The notes under the pieces were generated by a model. That model was given only the letters and a program-made list of their open reading frames with translations. It was not told the DNA's origin and searched no databases. Of a stretch of 64,000 nt of DNA, positions 50,968 to 58,778 are shown piece after piece; the first letter of the stretch is position 1, and each line of letters starts with the position of its first letter. Source of the stretch: Rosenbergiella metrosideri (GTDB lineage Bacteria; Pseudomonadota; Gammaproteobacteria; Enterobacterales; Enterobacteriaceae); contig NZ_JALBCV010000002.1 in the NCBI RefSeq assembly GCF_022602565.1, positions 321,835-385,834 on the forward strand. The letters are read 5' to 3'. The translations under genes were made by a program, and so were the position numbers.

Positions 50968-52707
50968 TTAATCACGCTTCAGCCAGTTTAGCCATCGCGA
51001 AGAAGAAAAAAATCCACCTTCTGCTTTTACCGGCTGTTGAGCTTCATCGATCCGTTGTTGGATGATGCCTAAAAGAGATTCGTCATCATTCTCAGTCACC
51101 CAGGGTAAGGACATTAACAGTTCGAGTGCTTGATCAACGGTGCTAACAGGCCACAGGTGAAACTGCTGATGTTTGACGGCCTCAATGACCTCATCAGACA
51201 ATGAAAGGTGGCAACAATTCCGTTCGGGTAAAATAACACCTTGTTTACCGGTCAGACCCTGCTGTGAACATAGTGAGAAGAAGCCTTCAATTTTTTCATT
51301 CAAACCCCCGACAGGCTGGACATTGCCAAATTGATCGACAGACCCTGTCACGGCAAAAGATTGTTGCAGGGGTTTAAGAGAGAGTGCGCTAATCAGTACT
51401 GCCAGTTCAGCGAGGGAAGCACTGTCGCCATCGACCTCAGCATAGGATTGTTCAAAAACCATTGATGCAGTGAAAGGCAGCTGTTGTTCTAGCTCTAATT
51501 CGGCCATTAACCAGGCCTCGATAATCATCATCCCTTTAGCATGAATATTACCAGACAACTCAGCCTTACGTTCGACATCATTAATCTCGCCATCACCATA
51601 ATGTACTAGGCAACTGATGCGCGCAGGTTCACCCCATGGCCGTGGGTGGCCCGGCAGGTCGAGGACGGATAGACCATTAATCTGTCCAATTCTTTCACCG
51701 TCTGTTTCCAATAAGCTGTGTGGGGCGGCGAGATCACGTTGTAAGGTTTCGGGTAAATAACTTTCACGCCATTCTTGCTGTGCAAGTGCCTCGCAGAGGC
51801 TACTTTCTGTCAGGGTTTGCCCCGCAGCATAGGCGGCACCAAGTTGCTTATGTAGCCATGTTGTATTAATTGGGAACCGCTGCTGCTCATTAGTGTAGCG
51901 TGAAGCTTCGCGTGTTAAGCGCAGCAAAAAACCTACGTCTGGCTTTGGAAGTGTCAAAGCGCGTGCTTGTGAGGCAACCCAACTCGCCCAATCTATAAAC
52001 TGCTGATCAGTGGTAATTTCGGCAGTGTCTTCTATTTCGGTATAGATCGCATTGGCGTGTAATACTGGCTCATTCTCACTGAATTCAGCCAAACTTTCTC
52101 GGCTCCCGACTAATACTAATTTTACCGACAGGGGGTAGTCCGGAATATGAATAGGAACAGGGCGACGAGGATCTGGTGAAAACCAGGCTATCCGGTGTTC
52201 ACTTATGAAATTTTTCAACCGCAACCACATTAAGGGTTGCGAAAGGAGACAGTGCACAGAAAGAATTAATGTTCCACCATTCGCTTTATGCAATAGGCCT
52301 AATTCCGGCGTCCAACTACCTTGCTGTTCAGTGAGGTAACCAAATAATTGATCTGATTCAATCCAATCAGCATAATAAACTGCAGAGTGAGTCTCGTGGC
52401 AGGCTAATTTCTCTAAATGGAATTGGTTTGCAGCGGGCGAATGATAGGCCCACTGGTCAACAGTTTTAACTGGCAATCTCTGCTCGATAATTTGAGCGAG
52501 CGCTTTCACATTAGTGGGATGCTCCTCAAGCTTAATCAACAGTAATGGCTGAACAGGGTTAAGGTCAAGTTGATCGATAGCGTTGAGCAACCGTGGCTGC
52601 AACGATTCAACGCCAGACGCACTGGATGACAAGCCCTGAGAAAAAAGCGGAGCTAAATACTGGGCGTCGGGAATAAGTTCTTGCCATGAAAGTGTTGAGC
52701 TAGTCAA
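50968..52707 (-). CDS. lonH: Lon-like protease homologue LonH (YcbZ)
   Basis: A 579-residue protein with a Lon-type S16 proteolytic domain at the C-terminus. The serine of the catalytic dyad is in VDGDSASLAEL and the lysine in GGLNEKIEGFF. The N-terminal half resembles a degenerate AAA module with no Walker A, as in E. coli YcbZ (586 residues), so the ATP-dependence of canonical Lon is not expected. The substrate is unknown. The start is inferred to be TTG at 52707, which puts the conserved tryptophan at position 8 exactly as in E. coli. Further upstream in-frame codons run across a -10 sequence. Lies between fabA and matP as in E. coli. Confidence 0.9.
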   Translation of the reverse strand: MTSSTLSWQELIPDAQYLAPLFSQGLSSSASGVESLQPRLLNAIDQLDLNPVQPLLLIKLEEHPTNVKALAQIIEQRLPVKTVDQWAYHSPAANQFHLEKLACHETHSAVYYADWIESDQLFGYLTEQQGSWTPELGLLHKANGGTLILSVHCLLSQPLMWLRLKNFISEHRIAWFSPDPRRPVPIHIPDYPLSVKLVLVGSRESLAEFSENEPVLHANAIYTEIEDTAEITTDQQFIDWASWVASQARALTLPKPDVGFLLRLTREASRYTNEQQRFPINTTWLHKQLGAAYAAGQTLTESSLCEALAQQEWRESYLPETLQRDLAAPHSLLETDGERIGQINGLSVLDLPGHPRPWGEPARISCLVHYGDGEINDVERKAELSGNIHAKGMMIIEAWLMAELELEQQLPFTASMVFEQSYAEVDGDSASLAELAVLISALSLKPLQQSFAVTGSVDQFGNVQPVGGLNEKIEGFFSLCSQQGLTGKQGVILPERNCCHLSLSDEVIEAVKHQQFHLWPVSTVDQALELLMSLPWVTENDDESLLGIIQQRIDEAQQPVKAEGGFFSSSRWLNWLKRD

Positions 52708-52741
52708 AGTAATCTTATTTTGCCTTGGACATAAAACAGCA

Positions 52742-52770
52742 ATTATACCGTAGTTCGGCAGTAGACACCA
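52742..52770 (-). promoter_or_regulatory. Candidate lonH promoter
   Basis: A perfect TATAAT (reverse strand, 52742-52747) lies 17 bases from a weak TGGTGT -35 (52765-52770). Transcription would begin near 52735, about 28 bases before the TTG start, which supports the short reading of lonH. Confidence 0.5.
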
Positions 52771-52829
52771 TGTAACCAAGACGCGACGAATGCGGGGTTA
52801 AATTTGTCTGCAGAAAAGCCTAAAGCTGG

Positions 52830-52835
52830 TATTCT
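52830..52835 (+). promoter_or_regulatory. Candidate matP extended -10
   Basis: TGG followed by TATTCT (52830-52835) makes an extended -10 about 30 bases before the matP ATG. The nearest -35-like TTGTCT is 20 bases away, too far for the usual spacing. Confidence 0.35.
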
Positions 52836-52865
52836 AGTATTAAGTGATTAATTTTAAGGAACCTG

Positions 52866-53324
52866 ATGAAATATTTACAGTTAGAGAATCTCGAGTCAGG
52901 CTGGAAATGGAAATATCTCTTAAAAAAACACCGAGAAGGGGAATTGATCACGCGTCATATTGAGCAATCGGCGGCAGACGAGGCAGTAAAATTGCTGATA
53001 GGGTATGAGCATCAACCTGAAAATATCTTGCGGTGGATTAACGAGCATATGAACACTGAACTGTCTGTGAGGATGAGCCAGACGATTCGGGCAAGGCGTA
53101 AGCGTCACTTTAATGCTGAACAACAACATACTCGAAAAAAATCTATCGATTTAGAATATTTAGTATGGCAGCGTTTAGCGGGCTTGGCTCAACGACGAAG
53201 CAGTACGCTCTCCGATACAATTGTACAGCTGATCGAAGATGCAGAACGAAAAGAGAAATATGCTTCTCAGATGAGTTCCCTGAAAGAAGATTTAGCCTCA
53301 ATTTTAGGGACAAAAAAAGGATAA
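52866..53324 (+). CDS. matP: Macrodomain Ter protein MatP
   Basis: A 152-residue DNA-binding protein that organises the Ter macrodomain by binding matS sites, and that links to ZapB at the divisome and displaces MukBEF. The N-terminal four-helix bundle (starting [26 protein letters not shown]) is followed by a ribbon-helix-helix region around [27 protein letters not shown], and a C-terminal coiled coil ([19 protein letters not shown]). E. coli MatP has 150 residues. I found no matS-like 13-mer in this window by eye. Interaction partner MukB and another FtsZ-ring protein, ZapC, are also encoded here. Confidence 0.97.
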   Translation: MKYLQLENLESGWKWKYLLKKHREGELITRHIEQSAADEAVKLLIGYEHQPENILRWINEHMNTELSVRMSQTIRARRKRHFNAEQQHTRKKSIDLEYLVWQRLAGLAQRRSSTLSDTIVQLIEDAERKEKYASQMSSLKEDLASILGTKKG

Positions 53325-53352
53325 AAAAAACCCCGCCTAAGCGGGGTTTTTT
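53323..53352. terminator. Bidirectional terminator between matP and ompA
   Basis: The stem AAAACCCCGC (53327-53336) pairs with GCGGGGTTTT (53341-53350) around a CTAA loop, with A-rich left and T-rich right flanks. Confidence 0.94.
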
Positions 53353-53363
53353 ACCATGTTATC

Positions 53364-54416
53364 TTAGCCTTGTGGCTGAGAAACAACATCTTTAACGCCT
53401 TTAACTTCGATTTCTACGCGACGGTCTGGACCTAAGCAGTCGATCAGAGCAGCACGTTTCTTAACGTTGTCACAGGTGTTACCGGTTACTGGGTTAGATT
53501 CACCCATACCGCGTGCAGAGATCTTGTTAGAAGGGATACCTTTAGATACTAAGTAATCCACAACTGATTGAGCACGTTTCTCAGACAGGTTTTGGTTGTA
53601 TCTGTCAGATCCGATACGGTCAGTGAAGCCCAGAACAACAACAGAACCATCTTTAGGATCTAAGTTGCTTAACTGTGAGTACAGTTGGTCAAGAGCTGAT
53701 TGACCAGACGTTTTCAGCGTAGCTTTGTTGAAGTTGAACAGCACGTCTGATTTCAGAGTAAAGTGCTTAGTTTCAACAACTGGAGCTGGTGCTGGAGCTG
53801 GAGCAGGTGCTGGAGCAGCATCATCTTGACCGAAACGGTAAGATAAGCCCAGGCTCAGCATGCCGTTGTCAGGACGTGCGCCAGTGGTGTTACGGTCACC
53901 GATGTTGTTAACCCATTGGTACTCTAAACGAGTTGCCCAGTTTTTGTTCAGTGCGTACTCTAAACCAGCTGCAGCTAATGGAGATACACCAGTGTCGATG
54001 TTGTGATGACCTTGGTAATCTTTAGCGTCTACACGCCATAACATCCCACCTAAACGAGAGTAGATGTCTAAGTCATCAGTGATTGGGTAGCTGAGTTTAG
54101 CAGCAAGTTGAACACCTTGACCAATGAATGCGCCGTGGTTTTGACCAGTATATTTCATACGGCCTAACCAGTCATAACCCATTTCGAAACCTAAGTATGG
54201 GTTTGCTTGATAACCAACGAATGCACCAGCACCCAGTTGGTTGTCACGCGCTTCGTTAGTCACTTGGTAGTGGTTACCAGAGAAACCGGTGTCGTGGTAT
54301 TGAGACCAACCTAATTTACCACCAACGTACCAAGTGTCGTCTTTTGGTGCAGCTTGAGCAACAGTAGTTGCTAAACCTGCTAGTGCCACTGCAATTGCGA
54401 TAGCTGTTTTTTTCAT
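53364..54416 (-). CDS. ompA: Outer membrane protein A
   Basis: A 350-residue abundant outer-membrane protein. The signal peptide [22 protein letters not shown] is cut before [15 protein letters not shown]. An eight-stranded beta barrel (about 22-190) is joined by a Pro-Ala hinge ([10 protein letters not shown]) to a C-terminal OmpA-like peptidoglycan-binding domain containing the [19 protein letters not shown] segment. E. coli OmpA has 346 residues. Start at 54416 follows GAGGCG in a leader resembling the E. coli ompA leader. Codon use is strongly biased toward high expression. The surface loops, such as [14 protein letters not shown], differ from E. coli. Confidence 0.98.
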   Translation of the reverse strand: MKKTAIAIAVALAGLATTVAQAAPKDDTWYVGGKLGWSQYHDTGFSGNHYQVTNEARDNQLGAGAFVGYQANPYLGFEMGYDWLGRMKYTGQNHGAFIGQGVQLAAKLSYPITDDLDIYSRLGGMLWRVDAKDYQGHHNIDTGVSPLAAAGLEYALNKNWATRLEYQWVNNIGDRNTTGARPDNGMLSLGLSYRFGQDDAAPAPAPAPAPAPVVETKHFTLKSDVLFNFNKATLKTSGQSALDQLYSQLSNLDPKDGSVVVLGFTDRIGSDRYNQNLSEKRAQSVVDYLVSKGIPSNKISARGMGESNPVTGNTCDNVKKRAALIDCLGPDRRVEIEVKGVKDVVSQPQG

Positions 54417-54761
54417 TTTGCGCCTCGTTATCATCCAAAATTGGCAATGAGCATAAAATTTGCTCTTGGTTGCAATTCTTCGCTGGGTCTTTTTCGCTCG
54501 TTTTATACTCAGCTAAAACTGGAGGTTTTTGAGCACCCTAGCGAGCTAAAGTCTACAACGTGTTTAAAAACTTACAAGTAAGATATAACGATGTACAGTA
54601 AAAAACAGCATTTTATACACATTTAGTTACATTTGAAACTGAACTTCATACACGATAAAAAACTGAATAAGCCTTGGAAACGTTGCCCTGCCTGAAAGTG
54701 GTAAATAATTAGACATAAATAAATTCTGATAAATATTTTCTTCAGATAAATCTCAATAAAG
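54417..54761. other. ompA-sulA intergenic region (345 bases)
   Basis: This holds the ompA leader, with the ribosome site adjoining the start, and a plausible ompA -10 TATAAA (reverse strand, 54502-54507) giving a leader of about 80 bases; no good -35 is visible. The rest, about 54560-54760, is A/T-rich. I see no gene in it and no convincing terminator for sulA, only short imperfect repeats such as CTTACAAGTAAG. Confidence 0.5.
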
Positions 54762-55253
54762 CTAAAGAAATGCAAAAGTGGGAATTTTTTGGTGACTCAT
54801 CTGTCTGGCCGAACGGTTATGTGGTGAGTTTTTGTGCAAAATAAAGACGACGGTATCCGTTTCTTTGGCTAAAAAATCGAGACTATTTTGCTGTTCCACT
54901 GATAGCGTACTGTCTAACCATACAGTGATAACGCTATAATTACCGGATTTTAGGGCTTGAGTCATGGAATCCATCTTTTGTTTATCGTCAAGCATAGGGA
55001 TTTGTACTGATTTGCTCAATGAAATACCGGAATGCGCTAACCAAGAACGGTCTAGCTTATTTTCAGGAGTTAACCACAACATCCATTTTGCCTGTTGCCC
55101 AAGCTGCTTTATTGCTGGTAATAGCAATAAATTGAGTAGAGCGGGTGAAGCATTATCGTAGCAAATTTGATTAATACCGCCGATTGACGTGGTGACTTCA
55201 GGGATTGCATGTATTTGCTTTGAGAAATTATTAACAGAATGGGGTGTGATCAT
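54762..55253 (-). CDS. sulA: SOS cell division inhibitor SulA
   Basis: A 163-residue protein that blocks FtsZ polymerisation after DNA damage and is removed by Lon. Recognised by LLLLPAIKQLGQQAKWMLWLTPENKLDRSWL, by SLSKSVQI and by ALKSGNYSVITVWL, which align with E. coli SulA (169 residues); the N- and C-terminal 20 residues are diverged, as is normal for this fast-evolving protein. ATG at 55253 has AGGAG five bases upstream. A LexA box overlaps its promoter. Position between ompA and sxy is conserved. Confidence 0.92.
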   Translation of the reverse strand: MITPHSVNNFSKQIHAIPEVTTSIGGINQICYDNASPALLNLLLLPAIKQLGQQAKWMLWLTPENKLDRSWLAHSGISLSKSVQIPMLDDKQKMDSMTQALKSGNYSVITVWLDSTLSVEQQNSLDFLAKETDTVVFILHKNSPHNRSARQMSHQKIPTFAFL

Positions 55254-55269
55254 GGTTAGCTCCTATTCA

Positions 55270-55310
55270 CTGTATGAATATACAGTAATTCTACTTGAGC
55301 TAAAGATCAA
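55270..55310 (-). promoter_or_regulatory. sulA promoter with overlapping LexA box
   Basis: CTGTATGAATATACAG at 55270-55285 fits the LexA consensus CTGT-N8-ACAG. On the reverse strand TTGATC (55305-55310) and TACTGT (55282-55287) are 17 bases apart, so LexA would cover the -10. Classic SOS control. Confidence 0.9.
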
Positions 55311-55459
55311 TCATTTCTTGCATCCAAAAATAGATTTGGAATACGTCACGAGCATTTTATATTTATTAATTGAACAACTAATTTAAATTATTTAAGGTGA
55401 ATAAATGATAAGGACATTTATATCAATAGGTTAGCTTGTTCGTGATCGGGAGGATCGAA

Positions 55460-56110
55460 ATGAACAGTTCTCAACAGTGTATTGCGCAGTATCAAAAAAA
55501 AGTTATCCACTTCGGGACCATCGTTGCTAAAACCCAGTTTGGAGGCTATTCACTGTCATTAGGTGATGTGGTGTTTGCGCTTGTTAAGCAGGGTACCCTT
55601 TACTTACGTGGAAGTGAGGCGATGTCCCACTATCTCGTTAATCACCCACTTACTCCCTTTGTTTTCTGTAAACGAGGCAGTGCCATCTCACTCAATTACT
55701 TTAAGGTTGACGAAATGTTGTGGCAGGACGAGGTGAGTCTTTTGAAATTATCTCGAGAGGCATGGCGAGACGCAAAAAATTGTCGGTCCTATAAGCAGGC
55801 GCACCGTCGACTAAAGGATCTGCCTAATCTAGGGATACGTTTTGAAACGTTATTACGTGAAGTCGGTATTCATACCGAAGAGCAATTGCGGCAAATAGGT
55901 GTTGAGCAATCTTGGACATTGATGCATGAACGTAATAAACATTTAGGCCTGCCTACACTGTTCTATTTGCAAGGGGCCCTTATGGGGCTACACCATGCTG
56001 TGCTACCCCTCTCTGTTCGCGAAGAGTTAACGGCTTGGCATAAAGAGTTCACCAGCCGTTGTACGAATAAAACAACTAACAACCTTAGGTTATTAAGAGC
56101 GGCAATTTGA
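55460..56110 (+). CDS. sxy: Competence regulator Sxy (TfoX)
   Basis: A 216-residue TfoX-family protein, the co-activator that directs CRP to CRP-S promoters of DNA-uptake genes. An N-terminal TfoX_N domain (TIVAKTQFGGYSLSLGDVVFALV...LYLRGSEAMSHYL) is followed by a helical TfoX_C domain containing LKDLPNLGIRFETLLREVGI and LQGALMGLHHAVLP. E. coli Sxy has 209 residues. Start ATG at 55460 follows GGGAGG by six bases. Its last 26 bases overlap the end of convergent yccS. No clear CRP-S site was found upstream, although E. coli sxy is subject to autoregulation. Intact. Confidence 0.93.
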   Translation: MNSSQQCIAQYQKKVIHFGTIVAKTQFGGYSLSLGDVVFALVKQGTLYLRGSEAMSHYLVNHPLTPFVFCKRGSAISLNYFKVDEMLWQDEVSLLKLSREAWRDAKNCRSYKQAHRRLKDLPNLGIRFETLLREVGIHTEEQLRQIGVEQSWTLMHERNKHLGLPTLFYLQGALMGLHHAVLPLSVREELTAWHKEFTSRCTNKTTNNLRLLRAAI

Positions 56111-58217
56111 TCTTATTCATCTCACTTAAAGTATGGATAATTAATGAAACTTGTTGAATGATGAGCGCTTTTTGAGGTTCATCATCAATCTCGACCGATT
56201 CAGCCAGTAAAGTTAACGTCTTGAGTGATTGCTCGACCTCGTTGTGATCGAACTGCTGATAGCCTTCCACACAAGCAATCAGCCCATAAAGAAGATTAAG
56301 GAGTTGAGCATTATGCGTATGTTGTCGATGTGAGCCCAATGCCGCGATATAGCTCAATAGACTGTGGTTGGTACAGAGGACCGAGAAAGAAGCTTCTTTA
56401 GCTTCCGCAGAAGACCAGGCTTTGTTTTCTGTTAAGGCGATGACAGAAGCTAACTCGGCATCGGCGTTATGGGCCTCCCGACGCGCGATACGATAGGACA
56501 CTCGATTATCTTTACCCTCTTGGTATTGCTGGGTTACAGCCTTTAAATAGCGCACGTTTGCCTTATAGGCTTTGTTAATCACCGTTGAAAACTGTCGGTA
56601 ATGCCAATCGGGGAAGATAAAGGTTACCGCAAGCCAAGCTAATCCGCAGCCAATCAGTGTATCGATAATACGGGGTAGGGCAACGTTGAAACCTTCACCC
56701 AAAAGGTTAAAGCAAAATAGGACCATCAATGTGATAAACAAGGTGGCCTGGGCGTACTGGACTTGCCTGAACAGGAAGAACAATACGCCAAAAAGTACAA
56801 TAGCGACTAACTGTCCTGGTAAAGAGGGGATAAGCCAAAGTAGGGGGAGTCCAATCAATATTCCTGCTAAGGTTCCAATAACCCTCAATGCTAAGCGTCG
56901 CTTGGTGGCAGAATAGTTCGGTTGACAGACAAAGAGTGAGGTAAGCAGTATCCAATAACCGCGTTCTAAACTTATCGATTGTATAAATAGGTAACCTAAG
57001 CAGAGAACTAGACTTACGCGAACAGCATGTCTAAATAGAGGCGACTTTGGTGAGAGGTGGCTTTTAAACCGTGATTTGATATCTTGCCAGCCCTGAATAC
57101 CTTCAAAAGAAAGCTCGGTATCGATCTTTTGCCAATCAGTGTTCGATAGCTGATCTGAAGCGACAGAAGCCAATTGTTGATCGACTGCGCGTAAATTTTT
57201 TAGTAGCCAACGTAACCGTTCACAGCTCTCCTTTTCTGCAACAAGGGAGACTCGTTCCAATGCAACGTCTGCATTGGTGAGTGCGCGCTCAAAATAACGA
57301 CTGTGTTGGTAGTCTTGCTTGGTTTGAAGACTTTCTGCTATCTCTCGGCAAGCCATTGCTTGATATCGGAGTAAACGCTCGCAGCGGAACATTAATTCGT
57401 TAAAGTGCCAATTATCTTGCAAGCGGAGATGGTCGATATGCGATGAATTTGCCCGTTCATGGATCTCTTGCGCGACAAAGTAATAAAGCAATGCCCTTCG
57501 GCTAGTGCTACTTGCCCGATCACCGCGTAGGCGACTCTGGATAGCTGTTTTCACAATGTTGAGTTGCTGAACCAACTGGCTATTCGCCATCGACAATTTA
57601 TAGACAGGGCGTTCGCCATGGGCTATACCATCCGGGTCAAACAGTGCGGCTTTGGCTTCTAAATATTTTGCGAGAGAGCTATAAGTTTTAATTAATTGTG
57701 CTTCAACCGGACGGGCGGGAAAGAGAAGATGGTTAATGAGTGTGAAAAGGTAATACACCACAGCGCCCGCTAAAAGGAACAGGGGTTGAATATACCATTT
57801 GGGGAAAAGTCCAATCCCTAACAGCGTATAGATGGCAATTAAAATGGCACCAAAGGCAATCGTAGCGTAGCGTTGACCCAAGGCACCCAGCATGATGAAT
57901 ATCCAGCTCGAAAGCCCTAATCCCAAGACAAAGAGTAGGGTGTGGGGAAACAAGAGTTCAACACTAATGGTGGCGATAGCAAAACAGACGAGCGTGATCA
58001 CAATATTTTTAAGCCGGCCCGTTAACCGATCGTCAATATCAGTTAACGCGGCGGCGACTATCCCTAAAATCAAAGGGATAGTCCAAATCACCGTATGATG
58101 ACGCCATGCAAAAAGCGCGACACAGCTCATCGCAGAAAAAATTCGGACGGGCTCTTGCCACAAACGGTTCAGAATATAGTTTTGCCAGTGTTTATGAAGC
58201 ACACTCCGACTGGCCAT
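56085..58217 (-). CDS. yccS: YccS/YhfK-family inner-membrane protein (FUSC-like)
   Basis: A 710-residue integral membrane protein. Two blocks of hydrophobic helices (about residues 20-160 and 390-525) are each followed by a soluble helical domain, the FUSC/aromatic-acid-exporter architecture. Landmarks are AAALTDIDDRLTGRLKN, LGQRYATIAFGAIL, SLFVCQPNYSATKRRLALR and GCGLAWLAVTFIFPDWHYR. E. coli YccS has about 717 residues; function is not established. The gene begins two bases after yccF ends, so they form an operon. The 3' end overlaps sxy by 26 bases on the opposite strand. Confidence 0.93.
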   Translation of the reverse strand: MASRSVLHKHWQNYILNRLWQEPVRIFSAMSCVALFAWRHHTVIWTIPLILGIVAAALTDIDDRLTGRLKNIVITLVCFAIATISVELLFPHTLLFVLGLGLSSWIFIMLGALGQRYATIAFGAILIAIYTLLGIGLFPKWYIQPLFLLAGAVVYYLFTLINHLLFPARPVEAQLIKTYSSLAKYLEAKAALFDPDGIAHGERPVYKLSMANSQLVQQLNIVKTAIQSRLRGDRASSTSRRALLYYFVAQEIHERANSSHIDHLRLQDNWHFNELMFRCERLLRYQAMACREIAESLQTKQDYQHSRYFERALTNADVALERVSLVAEKESCERLRWLLKNLRAVDQQLASVASDQLSNTDWQKIDTELSFEGIQGWQDIKSRFKSHLSPKSPLFRHAVRVSLVLCLGYLFIQSISLERGYWILLTSLFVCQPNYSATKRRLALRVIGTLAGILIGLPLLWLIPSLPGQLVAIVLFGVLFFLFRQVQYAQATLFITLMVLFCFNLLGEGFNVALPRIIDTLIGCGLAWLAVTFIFPDWHYRQFSTVINKAYKANVRYLKAVTQQYQEGKDNRVSYRIARREAHNADAELASVIALTENKAWSSAEAKEASFSVLCTNHSLLSYIAALGSHRQHTHNAQLLNLLYGLIACVEGYQQFDHNEVEQSLKTLTLLAESVEIDDEPQKALIIQQVSLIIHTLSEMNKIKLPLLIT

Positions 58218-58219
58218 GA

Positions 58220-58669
58220 TCAGTTACCGTATTGCAGGCGTGCAGCATTTTCACGCGCGATTTGGGCTTCCTCAACGCTAACCACTCTGCGCCCTACCGG
58301 CCATAATGCGATAACGGCGATTTTAAAATGTGCTATCCCAGTCGGGATGCCAATCAGGGTTAAGCACTGCGCAATGCCAATTGATATATGGGAAAGACAG
58401 AGCCACCAACCGAACAGGATGAGCCACACAACATTCAATAATGTCCCACCTGAATTCATCAGCTTACTTTTATTTTCCGGTCTGAGTAAGTCGACGTGAA
58501 TAGCCTCATTACCAAAGGGAATGAATGAAAGCTTAGTAATCTCCCAGCATGAGCGGGTGAGAGGTAGCGTAAAAATAAAGACGATAGTCAATAAAGTGAC
58601 CAACAGCCACGAAAAGCTCGTAATGAAACCGCCTAGGAAGAAATTTAAAATATTTAGCACACTTCGCAT
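58220..58669 (-). CDS. yccF: YccF-family inner-membrane protein
   Basis: A 149-residue protein with two YccF domains, each with a hydrophobic hairpin: ILNFFLGGFITSFSWLLVTLLTIV near the start and a similar block at LLNVVWLILFGWWLCLSHISIGI. The pairing of repeated motifs FTLPLTRSCWEITKLSFIPFG and IGIPTGIAHFKIAVIALWPVG is typical. E. coli YccF has 148 residues; role unknown. Start at 58669 (MRSVLNILNFF) follows the family; an in-frame TTG at 58693 is unlikely. First gene of yccF-yccS, divergent from helD. Confidence 0.93.
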   Translation of the reverse strand: MRSVLNILNFFLGGFITSFSWLLVTLLTIVFIFTLPLTRSCWEITKLSFIPFGNEAIHVDLLRPENKSKLMNSGGTLLNVVWLILFGWWLCLSHISIGIAQCLTLIGIPTGIAHFKIAVIALWPVGRRVVSVEEAQIARENAARLQYGN

Positions 58670-58778
58670 GCAATGATTATCCCTTTTTAACAATATATCG
58701 AGGTAGATTTAGCTGGAGGCCCAGCCTGTTGGCAGTTAAAATCGAAAACCGAGATAGTGTAAAACAATGGCCAGGTGC

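Noticed and set aside
53760..53815. Short tandem repeat encoding alternating Pro and Ala.
   Set aside because: It is the ordinary hinge between the OmpA barrel and its periplasmic domain.
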